From Candidatus Competibacteraceae bacterium (GTDB lineage Bacteria; Pseudomonadota; Gammaproteobacteria; Competibacterales; JAHEDQ01), in the NCBI GenBank assembly GCA_024641125.1, contig JAHEDQ010000019.1, positions 1 through 34,797 of the forward strand: 34,797 bases of DNA, read 5' to 3'. The notes under the pieces are model-generated. The model searched no databases. It was given only the letters and a program-made list of their open reading frames with translations, and was not told where the DNA came from. Positions within the stretch are counted from its first letter, which is position 1; each line of letters opens with the position of its first letter. A program made the position numbers and the translations under genes. This document shows positions 22,297-29,452 of the stretch, piece after piece.

Positions 22297-23346
22297 ATGG
22301 CGACGATTGCCGAACCGTCAAAAGTACTCGCCTCGGCCGCAACCGGGGTGGTGGAAATGATCGACGCCCAGCGGGGCGACGTCGACCGGATCTTCGGCGC
22401 GACCTCGATTCGCCTCGACGACCTGGGCAGCCCGGTCAATGAAATCAGCCTCCAGCAGTTCTGCCGCCTGTTCACCGAGGCCGCCAGGCAGACCGGCAAC
22501 GACAACTTCGGCCTCCAGTTCGGCGCCCAGTTCGAACCCCGAAAACTGGGCGCGATCGGCTATGCCGCGGTCAGCTCACCCACTCTGGGCGCGGCCCTGG
22601 CAAACATGGAGAAGTACTTTCCGGCCCACCAGGAACAATCCAGTTTCGGCCTGATTCGGGACGGCGACATACTCTGGCTGAGCTACAGAATATTCGACCC
22701 GCGCATCTCAGAACGCCGGCAGGACGCGGAACTGTCCATCGGCATGTTCCGCAACGTGTTCCGGCGCGCGCTGGGGCCCAGATGGTCGCCCCTGGAGGTC
22801 CGATTCGAGCACACGGCGCCGGACAACCCGGCCGAACATGAGAGTGTCTACGGGGCACCGGTGCTGTTTGGGCGGCGAACCAACGCCATCGCGTTCAAAC
22901 GCGGCGATCTGGATACGCCCATGCCGGATCAAGACCCCTATCTGTTTTCGGTGATCGAACCCTTTCTCAAATCACGCTGCGACCTGCATGGCAGCCCGGA
23001 GACCTTGGCCACCATCATACGCAACCAGATCAAGCTCAATCTGAGTACGACGGCGCCCACCATGGCGGAAATCGGGCGCCTGTTCGGCCTTTCGGAGTGC
23101 CAGTTCCAGCACGAGATGCAGGCACACGGACTGTCTTTTCAGGACTTGCTGCGCGCCGCGCGAAAGGAATTGTGCATGCACTATCTGAATGACGCTGGCA
23201 TGCCGCTGACCGAGGTGGCGCTGCTGCTGGGCTACTCGGAGCTATCGGCCTTTTCCCGCGCTTTCCGCAACTGGACCGGAATCAGCCCGCAAAAGTACCG
23301 GGGCATTCGCAAGACCAACCCCCAGCCCAGAACTACGGCACTCTGA
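22297..23346 (+). CDS. AraC-family transcriptional regulator, probable BMC operon activator
   Basis: A 349-residue regulator of the class with an N-terminal AraC-type arabinose-binding-like domain (residues about 20-210, e.g. LQQFCRLFTEAARQTGNDNFGLQFG and LGAIGYAAVSSPTLGAAL) and a C-terminal double helix-turn-helix (residues about 240-340: MAEIGRLFGLSECQFQHEMQAHG and LTEVALLLGYSELSAFSRAFRNWTGISPQKYR). This layout is shared with OruR/ArgR-like regulators of amino acid and amine catabolism. It is divergent from the BMC operon, and is the obvious candidate to bind the paired TTGACA repeats. GGAGG at 22274-22278 is far from the ATG (18 bp), so the start could be slightly different. Confidence 0.9.
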   Translation: MATIAEPSKVLASAATGVVEMIDAQRGDVDRIFGATSIRLDDLGSPVNEISLQQFCRLFTEAARQTGNDNFGLQFGAQFEPRKLGAIGYAAVSSPTLGAALANMEKYFPAHQEQSSFGLIRDGDILWLSYRIFDPRISERRQDAELSIGMFRNVFRRALGPRWSPLEVRFEHTAPDNPAEHESVYGAPVLFGRRTNAIAFKRGDLDTPMPDQDPYLFSVIEPFLKSRCDLHGSPETLATIIRNQIKLNLSTTAPTMAEIGRLFGLSECQFQHEMQAHGLSFQDLLRAARKELCMHYLNDAGMPLTEVALLLGYSELSAFSRAFRNWTGISPQKYRGIRKTNPQPRTTAL

Positions 23347-23382
23347 CCCGGCGGAAGCTTCCCAAGCAGCTCGTCGAAACAG

Positions 23383-23480
23383 TCTCGGTCGAGTGCGAGG
23401 CAAGGCGAAAACGACCGAGAAAGCGGGGTTTACACCCAGTAAATGAGCATTTTGAGGGCGGTGTTAACGCCGCAGCGCGC
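23383..23480. repeat. REP-like intergenic element after the AraC gene
   Basis: This stretch contains a perfect 9-bp inverted repeat TCTCGGTCG (23383-23391) / CGACCGAGA (23412-23420), a short palindrome TTTAC-ACCCA-GTAAA (23429-23443), then GAGCATTTTGAGGGCG and GTTAACGCCGCA. The order GAGTGCGAGGCAAGGCG, TTTAC..GTAAA, GAGCATTTTGAG, TTAACGCCGCA resembles, from memory, a dispersed extragenic repeat found in many gammaproteobacterial genomes. Only one copy is in the window. It may also terminate the AraC transcript. Confidence 0.4.
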
Positions 23481-23549
23481 CGCCAAGCCGAAAACGCTGT
23501 CTCCCCCGGGTGGTTCCATGGCCGGGGCCTGGTCCATCGCCAGACGCAG

Positions 23550-23816
23550 CAAGTGGGACACCTGCCGGTCGAACTCGGCCCGTTGGATTGCACTCAACCT
23601 GCTCGCCATCGATCGATGCCTCCCGGCTGGCGGCGGCCCGGCACACCGTGGACGGTGCCTAAACCTGGTCTCGGCTGTTAGGGCACTGCGACATGATTGG
23701 CCGGCCACTCCACAGACCGGCGGGAAACTCAAAACGCGAGTGGAGAATATGGAGATGGCAAAGCTTGCAACGGTCAACGGCGCGGGTTCTGGCATCAAAC
23801 GGCAAACGGCTCTGAC
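23550..23816 (+). repeat. Direct repeat, copy 1: duplicated SDR promoter and 5' end
   Basis: About 267 bp here match 33500-33752 closely. The block from 23550 to about 23690 is nearly identical between copies; the part around 23690-23750 has small insertions and deletions; then the start of the SDR coding region follows with high identity up to GGCAAACGGCTCTG. Copy 2 leads into an intact SDR gene; copy 1 stops after about 20 codons. This is a segmental duplication followed by truncation and drift. Confidence 0.85.
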
Positions 23817-23817
23817 C
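23755..23817 (+). pseudogene. Truncated SDR gene start (duplicate of the gene at 33691)
   Basis: The frame from ATG 23755 encodes MAKLATVNGAGSGIKRQTALT, matching the first residues of the SDR at 33691 ([21 protein letters not shown]). The cofactor loop is damaged: TGAGSGIGR has become NGAGSGIKR. After about 21 codons similarity ends and no Rossmann domain follows. It cannot encode a functional dehydrogenase. Confidence 0.8.
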
Positions 23818-24129
23818 TCTTCGAACTGGCGCCCGGCGACGTCGTCTCTTCCGGCATACAAAAGTGGTCTAGTCCGCCCTCAGGCTTACTTCAAGAACGA
23901 TCGCCCGATCGCCGCGCCCCCGTGGGATCCGCAGGTTCGTCGCCCCGATTGGTGCTGCGCTGTCCTTGCTGAGACTTGACCTGTGGTGCTACATCATTTG
24001 ACTTTCCAACTCCGTTGCCATAGCGAAAACCGAATTTCGGCACAGATGACGCGGCCTCGGATCGGCGGGATGAAACGATTTCTCGAATTCGCAATCCAAG
24101 GGCAACCTGCTGTAAGACGAGGACGCGGA
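23818..24129. other. Unassigned stretch after the truncated SDR
   Basis: About 310 bp without a supported gene. Frames through it give arginine/serine-rich translations with no recognisable family, and the GC content is lower than the neighbouring operon in 23990-24060. It is probably debris from the same rearrangements, plus the promoter of the DUF6152 gene. Confidence 0.4.
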
Positions 24130-24504
24130 ATGACGTTGCATATTGATAGGAGAGCTCTGAGCCTGGTGCTGTTCGTCGGCCTGATTCTCGGCGTCGCACA
24201 CGCTCATCACGGTTGGAGATGGACCGAGAGTGGAAATTTCGAAGTCACCGGTATCGTTGAAACCGCGAAATTGGGGAACCCGCACGGCGTGTTGACACTG
24301 GATGTGGACGGCGAAAAGTGGACTGCGGAGGTTGGGCAACCATGGCGTAACGCTCAGGCCGGCCTAAGTGACGATATGCTATCCGTCGGCGCCGAAATTA
24401 CCATTTCCGGGCAACGCTCCGCCGATCCTGAGGAGATGCGCGTGAAGGCGGAGCGCGTGATCATCGACGGCAAAACCTACAACCTCTATCCCGACAGGGA
24501 CTAA
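24130..24504 (+). CDS. DUF6152-family small exported protein
   Basis: A 124-residue protein. A signal peptide (SLVLFVGLILGVAHA) is followed by the family landmark AHHGWRWTESGNFEVTGIVETAKLGNPHGVLTLDVDGEKWTAEVG and a small beta-rich domain ending KAERVIIDGKTYNLYPDRD. DUF6152 proteins are periplasmic and of unknown function. ATG 24130 was chosen because it directly precedes the signal peptide. The DUF6644 gene starts 11 bp after its stop; the same pairing occurs in other genomes, so they probably function together. Confidence 0.8.
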   Translation: MTLHIDRRALSLVLFVGLILGVAHAHHGWRWTESGNFEVTGIVETAKLGNPHGVLTLDVDGEKWTAEVGQPWRNAQAGLSDDMLSVGAEITISGQRSADPEEMRVKAERVIIDGKTYNLYPDRD

Positions 24505-24515
24505 GCCAGCACGAG

Positions 24516-24992
24516 GTGGACTTACTGACGGCACTCGACGGTTCAACCCTGGCCGTGGCGCTGAGGCAGTCGTTTTGGATCTACCCACTGGTGAATGCTG
24601 CGCACATACTCGGCGTGGCGCTGCTCGTCGGCGCGATTGTGCCCATGGACCTGCGGCTACTCGGTGCTTGGCCGGGCGTTCCAGTCGCTACGCTGGGAAG
24701 CGTGTTGCTGCCGGTCGCAATGACCGGCCTGCTGTTGGCTGTGCTGACTGGTGGCTTGCTTTTCATCGTCCAACCCATCGAGTACACGGCCCAACCCCTA
24801 TTCTGGGCAAAAATGTCGTTCGTGCTGTTCGGCATCGGCAATGCGATCGCGCTTCGCCGAAGCCAGGCATGGACCGAGCAGTTTCCGGCAACCCCGCTGC
24901 AGCCAGCGCTGAGAGCCAAGGTCGCGGGCGCGGCGTCGTTTTCGGCTTGGCTCGCCACTCTGTTGGTTGGACGGCTGCTCGGGTACCTGTAA
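24516..24992 (+). CDS. DUF6644-family membrane protein
   Basis: A 158-residue hydrophobic protein with four or five membrane segments: YPLVNAAHILGVALLVGAIVPMDLRLLG, LGSVLLPVAMTGLLLAVLTGGLLFIV, PLFWAKMSFVLFGIGNAIALR and a C-terminal helix SAWLATLLVGRLLGYL. The conserved His in the first helix and the WAKM motif resemble heme-binding membrane proteins, but this is only suggestive. The start is GTG at 24516, 11 bp after the DUF6152 gene. Function unknown; likely one unit with DUF6152. Confidence 0.75.
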   Translation: MDLLTALDGSTLAVALRQSFWIYPLVNAAHILGVALLVGAIVPMDLRLLGAWPGVPVATLGSVLLPVAMTGLLLAVLTGGLLFIVQPIEYTAQPLFWAKMSFVLFGIGNAIALRRSQAWTEQFPATPLQPALRAKVAGAASFSAWLATLLVGRLLGYL

Positions 24993-25094
24993 TTTCACCA
25001 TATGAGTCCGCAATGTGGCCTGAACGCGATCAGAACCGATCAGTGTGAAGCGGGGACAGGCCACCTCTTCTTGGTAGCCTGCGAAGCGGTTCAA

Positions 25095-25229
25095 TCAAGT
25101 AACATCGCACGAGCCGAGGCGGGCGGTCTGATTGGCAAGATTGACGGAAGTGTTCCGGTCCCGGTGATTGAAGTGGAGCGTGTCGGTGTCGGTTCCGCTG
25201 CCGCCGTCGTAATAATCCTGGCCCGCGCC
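25095..25229 (-). pseudogene. RTX calcium-binding repeat fragment
   Basis: On the minus strand this stretch encodes GAGQDYYDGGSGTDTDTLHF followed by SVNLANQTARLGS, ending at TGA 25097-25095. The GGxGxDxYDGGxGxDTL pattern is that of RTX/hemolysin-type calcium-binding repeats. Only about 45 codons survive; the fragment joins directly to the IS91 transposase fragment near 25225. It is a relic of a larger exported protein gene that is not otherwise present in the window. Confidence 0.5.
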
Positions 25230-25483
25230 GCCACCCCGGCATGCAGGGAGAATCCGGCCACCTTACCGACCCCATCATCGAAGGGCTCGTCGCACGCCGG
25301 CAGTGTCTGCAATGCGAACACCTTGCGTCCCTGTTGCGGCCCAATGGCAATGCGGTAGGTGATCGACGAGCCGAGGAGCTGATCCATCGGACCGGCTTCG
25401 AGGCCGTCACCGGCCAGGCAGCTATTCTCCGCATCCCGTTCCAGCAACCCCTGCCGCTCCAGGTGCCGGCCGATGCGCCGGGC
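25222..25483 (-). pseudogene. IS91-family transposase, internal fragment
   Basis: The minus strand encodes RRIGRHLERQGLLERDAENS, then MDQLLGSSITYRIAIGPQQG, RKVFALQTLPACDEPFDDG and VGKVAGFSLHAGVAARA. This matches the middle of IS91-family Y2 transposases (ISPps1/IS801-like group, from memory about 490 residues). The zinc-binding N-terminus and the C-terminal part are missing here; the complementary C-terminal portion lies at 27345-27860, in the wrong relative order for a simple insertion. It is inactive. Confidence 0.8.
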
Positions 25484-25898
25484 TCGGAGCGGGCGCGATG
25501 GAGACTGTTGCCGGGTGCGCCTCGAACTTCTGCTTGGCGGGACAAACCGGCCTGATGCGACTGCAGCGGAGTTCCGTGCGCCACCCCTTTAAAGACTGTG
25601 AACCCCTTGCGGCGACGCAGCGAGATCCTCCGGAAGCGGCCGTTGTCGGCATCTGCGCCGTTGACGGTCTCGCAGCGTTCTGTGCGAGTCCACTCAGGGT
25701 TTATTGATCTGGAACAATGCGTGGATCAACGCTGTCGCGCAAGCTGCTTGAGATTCCTTGTCGAGGAGGGGTTGCTTTAGGTTCGGGACAACGAAGCTGT
25801 CCGTCGATGCATTGACTGCCCCGGGGCGACCCCGAGGGGGTTGGGGGTTATCGCTGCGGTGAAGGGGCGTGCCCCGGATCGGAGATTGGGGGGAATGT
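25484..25898. other. Unassigned region upstream of the S1/P1 nuclease
   Basis: No gene supported in about 415 bp. A short GC-rich inverted element (CCCCGGGGCGACCCCGAGGGG) around 25818-25840 could form a hairpin. A run of G (GGGGGGAATGT) just before 25899 may serve as the binding site of the nuclease gene. Remaining sequence looks like debris. Confidence 0.35.
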
Positions 25899-26987
25899 AT
25901 GCGAAGGTCTTCAGTTTCGGCAGCCGCTTGCCTCGCTCTGTTGGCAGGCGCCCCTGCAAGCGCGTGGGATCACCCATCGCACATGATCACGGCAGCCATA
26001 GCGTTCGCGGAGATCGAGCGCGCGCGGCCGGACCTCGTCGAACCGGTCGGGCTGATGCTGATCAGGCATCCCGATCCGGCGCCCTTCTGGGTGGCCGCCT
26101 CGGGGGCGACCGATGGCCGGGAGCGGGCGCGTCGCATGTTCATCGAGGCCGCGCGGTGGCCGGACGACTCGAAGGGTACCGACAATGATCGCCTGTCGTG
26201 GCATTCCGCTCGGCACCCGATCGTCGCGGAGGATGCGTCAGCGGAGACACGGGAACTCGTCGCGTCGCGCGGCGGCGACCCTGCAGGGGATGCCATCGAG
26301 GCGCTGACCTTGCAGGCGGCGGTGATGGCGAACCCGGAAGCTGGCGCGGACGAGCGCGCGCTGGCCCTGTCCTGGTTTCTTCACGTGACGGGCGACATTC
26401 ACCAGCCACTGCACGTGACCGACTACTTCAGCGCGGAATACCCGACCGGAAATGCGGCCGGGGCGCTGTCCTACGTGTGGGATCCGCTGCAGGATTCCGC
26501 AACGAGCCTGCACATCCTGTGGGACAGCAACTCCATCCGGTCCACGGCGCTAAAGGATGTCGACCGCTATGCGACGGAGCTTGTCGAGACGCACCCGCGC
26601 TCGTCGTTCCCGCAGCTCGGGCAGCCCACGAGTACGCCGGACTTCGAGGCGTGGGTGCGCGAGACGCATCAGATCGCAATCGATTTCGCCTATGGCGGCG
26701 GCATCGAGTTCGTGAGCGATCCGGACAAGGATCAGACCTCGGAGCAATTGGTCGGCAAGATGGTCAATTACATTCTCTTCGGCGTCTCGCCGCTGGAGGA
26801 GGCCCCCGACGTGCCGGCGGAGTACTGGGAGCAGCTTCAGGAAGTTGCACAGAGCCAGGTCACTCTTGCCGGGTATCGAATGGCCGACGTGATCATCGCG
26901 GCAGCGGACACGCTGATTGCCGAGCGCGCGCTGTCCGGACGGGTCCTGGAGGCCGCGGACGCGGTGCAGCAACGGGCGCAGCAATAG
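25899..26987 (+). CDS. S1/P1-family zinc-dependent nuclease, exported
   Basis: A 362-residue protein with signal peptide MRRSSVSAAACLALLAGAPASA followed at once by WDHPSHM; the mature N-terminal Trp and nearby His are zinc ligands in S1/P1 nucleases. Other ligands are visible in ARWPDDSK, WHSARHP, WFLHVTGDIHQPLHV and LHILWDSNS. Such enzymes cleave single-stranded nucleic acids and 3'-phosphomonoesters, usually outside the cytoplasm. The ATG at 25899 begins the signal peptide. The gene is flanked by IS91 fragments on both sides and appears intact, so it may have arrived with them. Confidence 0.85.
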   Translation: MRRSSVSAAACLALLAGAPASAWDHPSHMITAAIAFAEIERARPDLVEPVGLMLIRHPDPAPFWVAASGATDGRERARRMFIEAARWPDDSKGTDNDRLSWHSARHPIVAEDASAETRELVASRGGDPAGDAIEALTLQAAVMANPEAGADERALALSWFLHVTGDIHQPLHVTDYFSAEYPTGNAAGALSYVWDPLQDSATSLHILWDSNSIRSTALKDVDRYATELVETHPRSSFPQLGQPTSTPDFEAWVRETHQIAIDFAYGGGIEFVSDPDKDQTSEQLVGKMVNYILFGVSPLEEAPDVPAEYWEQLQEVAQSQVTLAGYRMADVIIAAADTLIAERALSGRVLEAADAVQQRAQQ

Positions 26988-27344
26988 CCTGCTCCGGAGG
27001 GGCCCGGGTCCACACCGAGCCCGCGCGCCGGCGATGATTGGCAACAACCACCGTCGCGGCGCAGGACGCAGACCGTCGGGTGCGGCTGGTTTTGCAGATC
27101 AAAGTATAGGCAGCATTAACGCCTTTTCCTCCAACTGAATCGCCCGGTCGCGGCCATCGACACCAGCGTTCGGCCGCCCCGCTGATCATCGAACGGCATC
27201 AGGCAGGCAGGTGGCGCGCGAATCCATCCCGGAGACGCGTTCGCGGGCACGTTTTTCTTCGTTCGCCGACCACCAGGCCAGCCGCGACCGTAACCCCACC
27301 GCCAACGTCGGAGCCCAAGGAGGGCCATCGTTGAGACATCCGTT
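26988..27344. other. Region 3' of the IS91 transposase fragment, possible oriIS end
   Basis: No gene is supported. Read on the minus strand, this is the sequence that follows the transposase stop (27345). About 220 bp further, near 27095-27130, it reads GGCGTTAATGCTGCCTATAC then TTTGATC, which loosely resembles the conserved TTCCTATAC-type end of IS91/ISCR elements where rolling-circle replication begins. The resemblance is from memory and short. Confidence 0.3.
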
Positions 27345-27860
27345 CTAGGCGAACAGCCCCCACTGCGGTGGCGCCCGGCTCGGCGGCCGCCGGGTGGCTT
27401 TGGGCTCACCCCCTTTCACATCCAGGTGGGTGAGGCTCTTCGCGATGACGTCGGGATCTTCGATACATTAGGCAATGATCCGCACTGCTCCGGCACAGAT
27501 CGGGCAGGTCTCGATATCGATACCGAAGACCCGCTTGAGGCGTTGCGCCCAGGTCATCGCCGCGCGGTATGCGACCGGCCTGGGCTCGTCCGGTTCCCCC
27601 TGGGCGAGGCGCTCGCCTCCTCTGCCCCGCTTGGCCGGTGTCACGTGCGCGGTATCTGCTGTTTGGCGCAAACACCCCGTGAAAGCGAGTGAGGTTGACC
27701 CGGGGTTTCGGCACCGGGGCTGACAGCCGGGCAATGAAGCCCAGTGGCTCGAAGATGACATGGGTCGTGCCGTCGCAGTATGGCGTCTTCAGCTGGTACC
27801 GGACGTTGCCGTTCGGCGTGAGCGACAACCGCTGCTCCGCAATGGCCGGCCGACTGATGG
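27345..27860 (-). pseudogene. IS91-family transposase, C-terminal fragment with frameshifts
   Basis: From about 27860 downwards the minus strand encodes ISRPAIAEQRLSLTPNGNVR, YQLKTPYCDGTTHVIFEPLG, FIARLSAPVPKPRVNLTRFH and GVFAPNSRYRA; a frameshift then moves to VTPAKRGRGG...AMTWAQRLKRVFGIDIETCP and ICAGAVRIIA*, and a further shift gives IEDPDVIAKSLTHLDVKG, ending at TAG 27347-27345. These are successive blocks of the C-terminal half of IS91-family transposases. The gene is thus broken by at least two indels and lacks its N-terminal half. It abuts the acetolactate-synthase fragment at its 5' side. Confidence 0.85.
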
Positions 27861-28229
27861 CGGGTGCTGGCGATCTATGGCGACAGCGGTTTCATGATGA
27901 ACGTTCAGGAAATGGAAACCGCCCGCCGCCTCAACAGCGACATCGTGGTGTTGGTCTGAGAGGACGGTGGTTACGGTCTCATTGCCTGGAAGCAGGACAC
28001 CGAGTTCGACCGCCATACGGATCTCAACTTCGGCAATCCGGGCTGGCTGCGACTGGCCGAGGCATTCGGCTGGAACGGCCACACGGTGGAGGCGAACGTT
28101 GATTTCAGATCGACCCTGCAGCAGGCGTTCTCCGAACCGGGCCCGAGCCTGGTGGTCGTGCCCATCGATTATCGGGAGAACCCCATCCTGACCCGGAAAC
28201 TCGGGGAGTTAATCACCGCCAACGCCTGA
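27861..28229 (+). pseudogene. Acetolactate-synthase-type TPP enzyme, 3' fragment with internal stop
   Basis: The frame from 27864 reads VLAIYGDSGFMMNVQEMETA, RRLNSDIVVLV*EDGGYGLI, AWKQDTEFDRHTDLNFGNPG, then LVVVPIDYRENPILTRKLGE and a final TGA at 28227-28229. GDSGFMMNVQEMETA and the following NSDIVVLV-W/x-ED-GYG block are the TPP-binding C-terminal domain of acetolactate synthase large-subunit-like enzymes. A TGA at 27957-27959 replaces a sense codon, and everything upstream is missing, replaced by IS91 sequence. It is a dead gene tail. Confidence 0.85.
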
Positions 28230-28360
28230 CGGCAAGGTGTCGTCGGTGAGCGTTGCTATCCGTTCCTGCGCGCCATGCGGCCCGTGAGTGCAGTGTGCAT
28301 GACGGAATGTTCTATAGTCTGAACGCGAGCGTGCAGAAGCCGAATGGGAGCCCCCACCTC

Positions 28361-29452
28361 ATGAGCGACAGTCACAGCGTATCGGTGCAACGGGCGTTCG
28401 TTGCGAATGCCCTGGAGGCCGCGGTTCGGATCGGTTTGGTTGCGCTCCTGGCTGCCTGGTGCCTGATGATCATCCGGCCCTTCGTCGAACCCATGACCTG
28501 GGCGATCATCATCGCGGTGGCGGTCTATCCACTCTATCTGCATCTCGCCAACAGCCTGCAGGGGCGCACCAAGCTCGCGGCGACACTGTTCACCCTCCTG
28601 GCCCTGGCGATCCTGATCACGCCGACGATGATGTTGACCGTCTCGTTGGTCGACAGTGCCCAGACGTTGTCAGCGGAATTGAAGGATGGTCGGCTCCACG
28701 TCCCTCCGCCACCCGACAGCGTCGCTGAGTGGCCGCTGGTGGGGGAGCGCCTGCATGCATTCTGGACCCTGGCCTCTCAAAACCTGGAAGGCGCCCTGAC
28801 GCGTGTCGCGCCGCAATTGGAGGCTGCGGGCAAATGGCTGCTGTCCGGTGTCGCAGGCACCGGCGGCAGTGTGCTCAAGTTCGTACTGTCGATCATCATC
28901 GCCGGCGTGCTGCTGGCAAACGCCGAGGCTGCCGCCCGGGTCGCGCGAGCGATCCTGGAGCGGGTGACGGGAGAGCGCGGCGCCGAGTTCGCGACGCTGG
29001 CCGGCGCCACGGTGCGCAGCGTGGCCCAAGGCGTGCTCGGGGTAGCAGCCATTCAGGGCTTTCTCGCAGGCATCGGTCTGCTGGTGATGGGTGTGCCGGC
29101 CGCCGGTCTGTGGGCGGTCCTGGTGTTGCTGTTGGCGGTGGTGCAACTGCCGCCGATCCTGATTCTGGGCCCCATCATCGTCTACGTGTTCAACGTCGCC
29201 GACACTGTGCCCGCCGTTCTGTTCATGATCTGGTCAATATTGGTGAGCATGAGCGATGCCTTTCTCAAGCCCATGTTGCTGGGCCGGGGCCTCGAGACCC
29301 CGATGCTGGTGATTCTGCTGGGGGCCATCGGGGGCATGGTGATGTCGGGAATCATCGGTTTGTTCATCGGCTCCGTGATCCTGGCGGTCGGCTACGAGTT
29401 GTTCATGGCCTGGCTGATGGAGAAGCCGCAGCAGGACCCGCAACATGGCTGA
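28361..29452 (+). CDS. AI-2E-family (PF01594) membrane permease
   Basis: A 363-residue protein with seven to eight membrane segments. The family pattern is visible: an N-terminal pair of helices (LVALLAAWCLMIIRPFVEPMTWAIIIAVAVYPLY), a variable soluble middle (residues about 95-170), and the C-terminal block GVAAIQGFLAGIGLLVMGVPAAGLWAVLVLLLAVVQLPPILILGPIIVYVF. Members export diverse small molecules or ions; transport of autoinducer-2 is proven only for TqsA. ATG 28361 is preferred, with GGAG about 10 bp upstream. Its stop overlaps the start of the HlyD-type gene by 8 bp, so it belongs to a three-gene efflux unit. Confidence 0.88.
   Translation: MSDSHSVSVQRAFVANALEAAVRIGLVALLAAWCLMIIRPFVEPMTWAIIIAVAVYPLYLHLANSLQGRTKLAATLFTLLALAILITPTMMLTVSLVDSAQTLSAELKDGRLHVPPPPDSVAEWPLVGERLHAFWTLASQNLEGALTRVAPQLEAAGKWLLSGVAGTGGSVLKFVLSIIIAGVLLANAEAAARVARAILERVTGERGAEFATLAGATVRSVAQGVLGVAAIQGFLAGIGLLVMGVPAAGLWAVLVLLLAVVQLPPILILGPIIVYVFNVADTVPAVLFMIWSILVSMSDAFLKPMLLGRGLETPMLVILLGAIGGMVMSGIIGLFIGSVILAVGYELFMAWLMEKPQQDPQHG

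Noticed and set aside
23430-23609. Small minus-strand gene starting MASRLSAIQRAEFDRQ
   Set aside because: Its 3' half lies within the REP-like element and its 5' half is the duplicated block, whose other copy continues into unrelated sequence; coding status is not supported.
25091-25447. 118-residue minus-strand protein
   Set aside because: It is a chimera of an IS91 transposase fragment and out-of-frame RTX sequence, not a gene.
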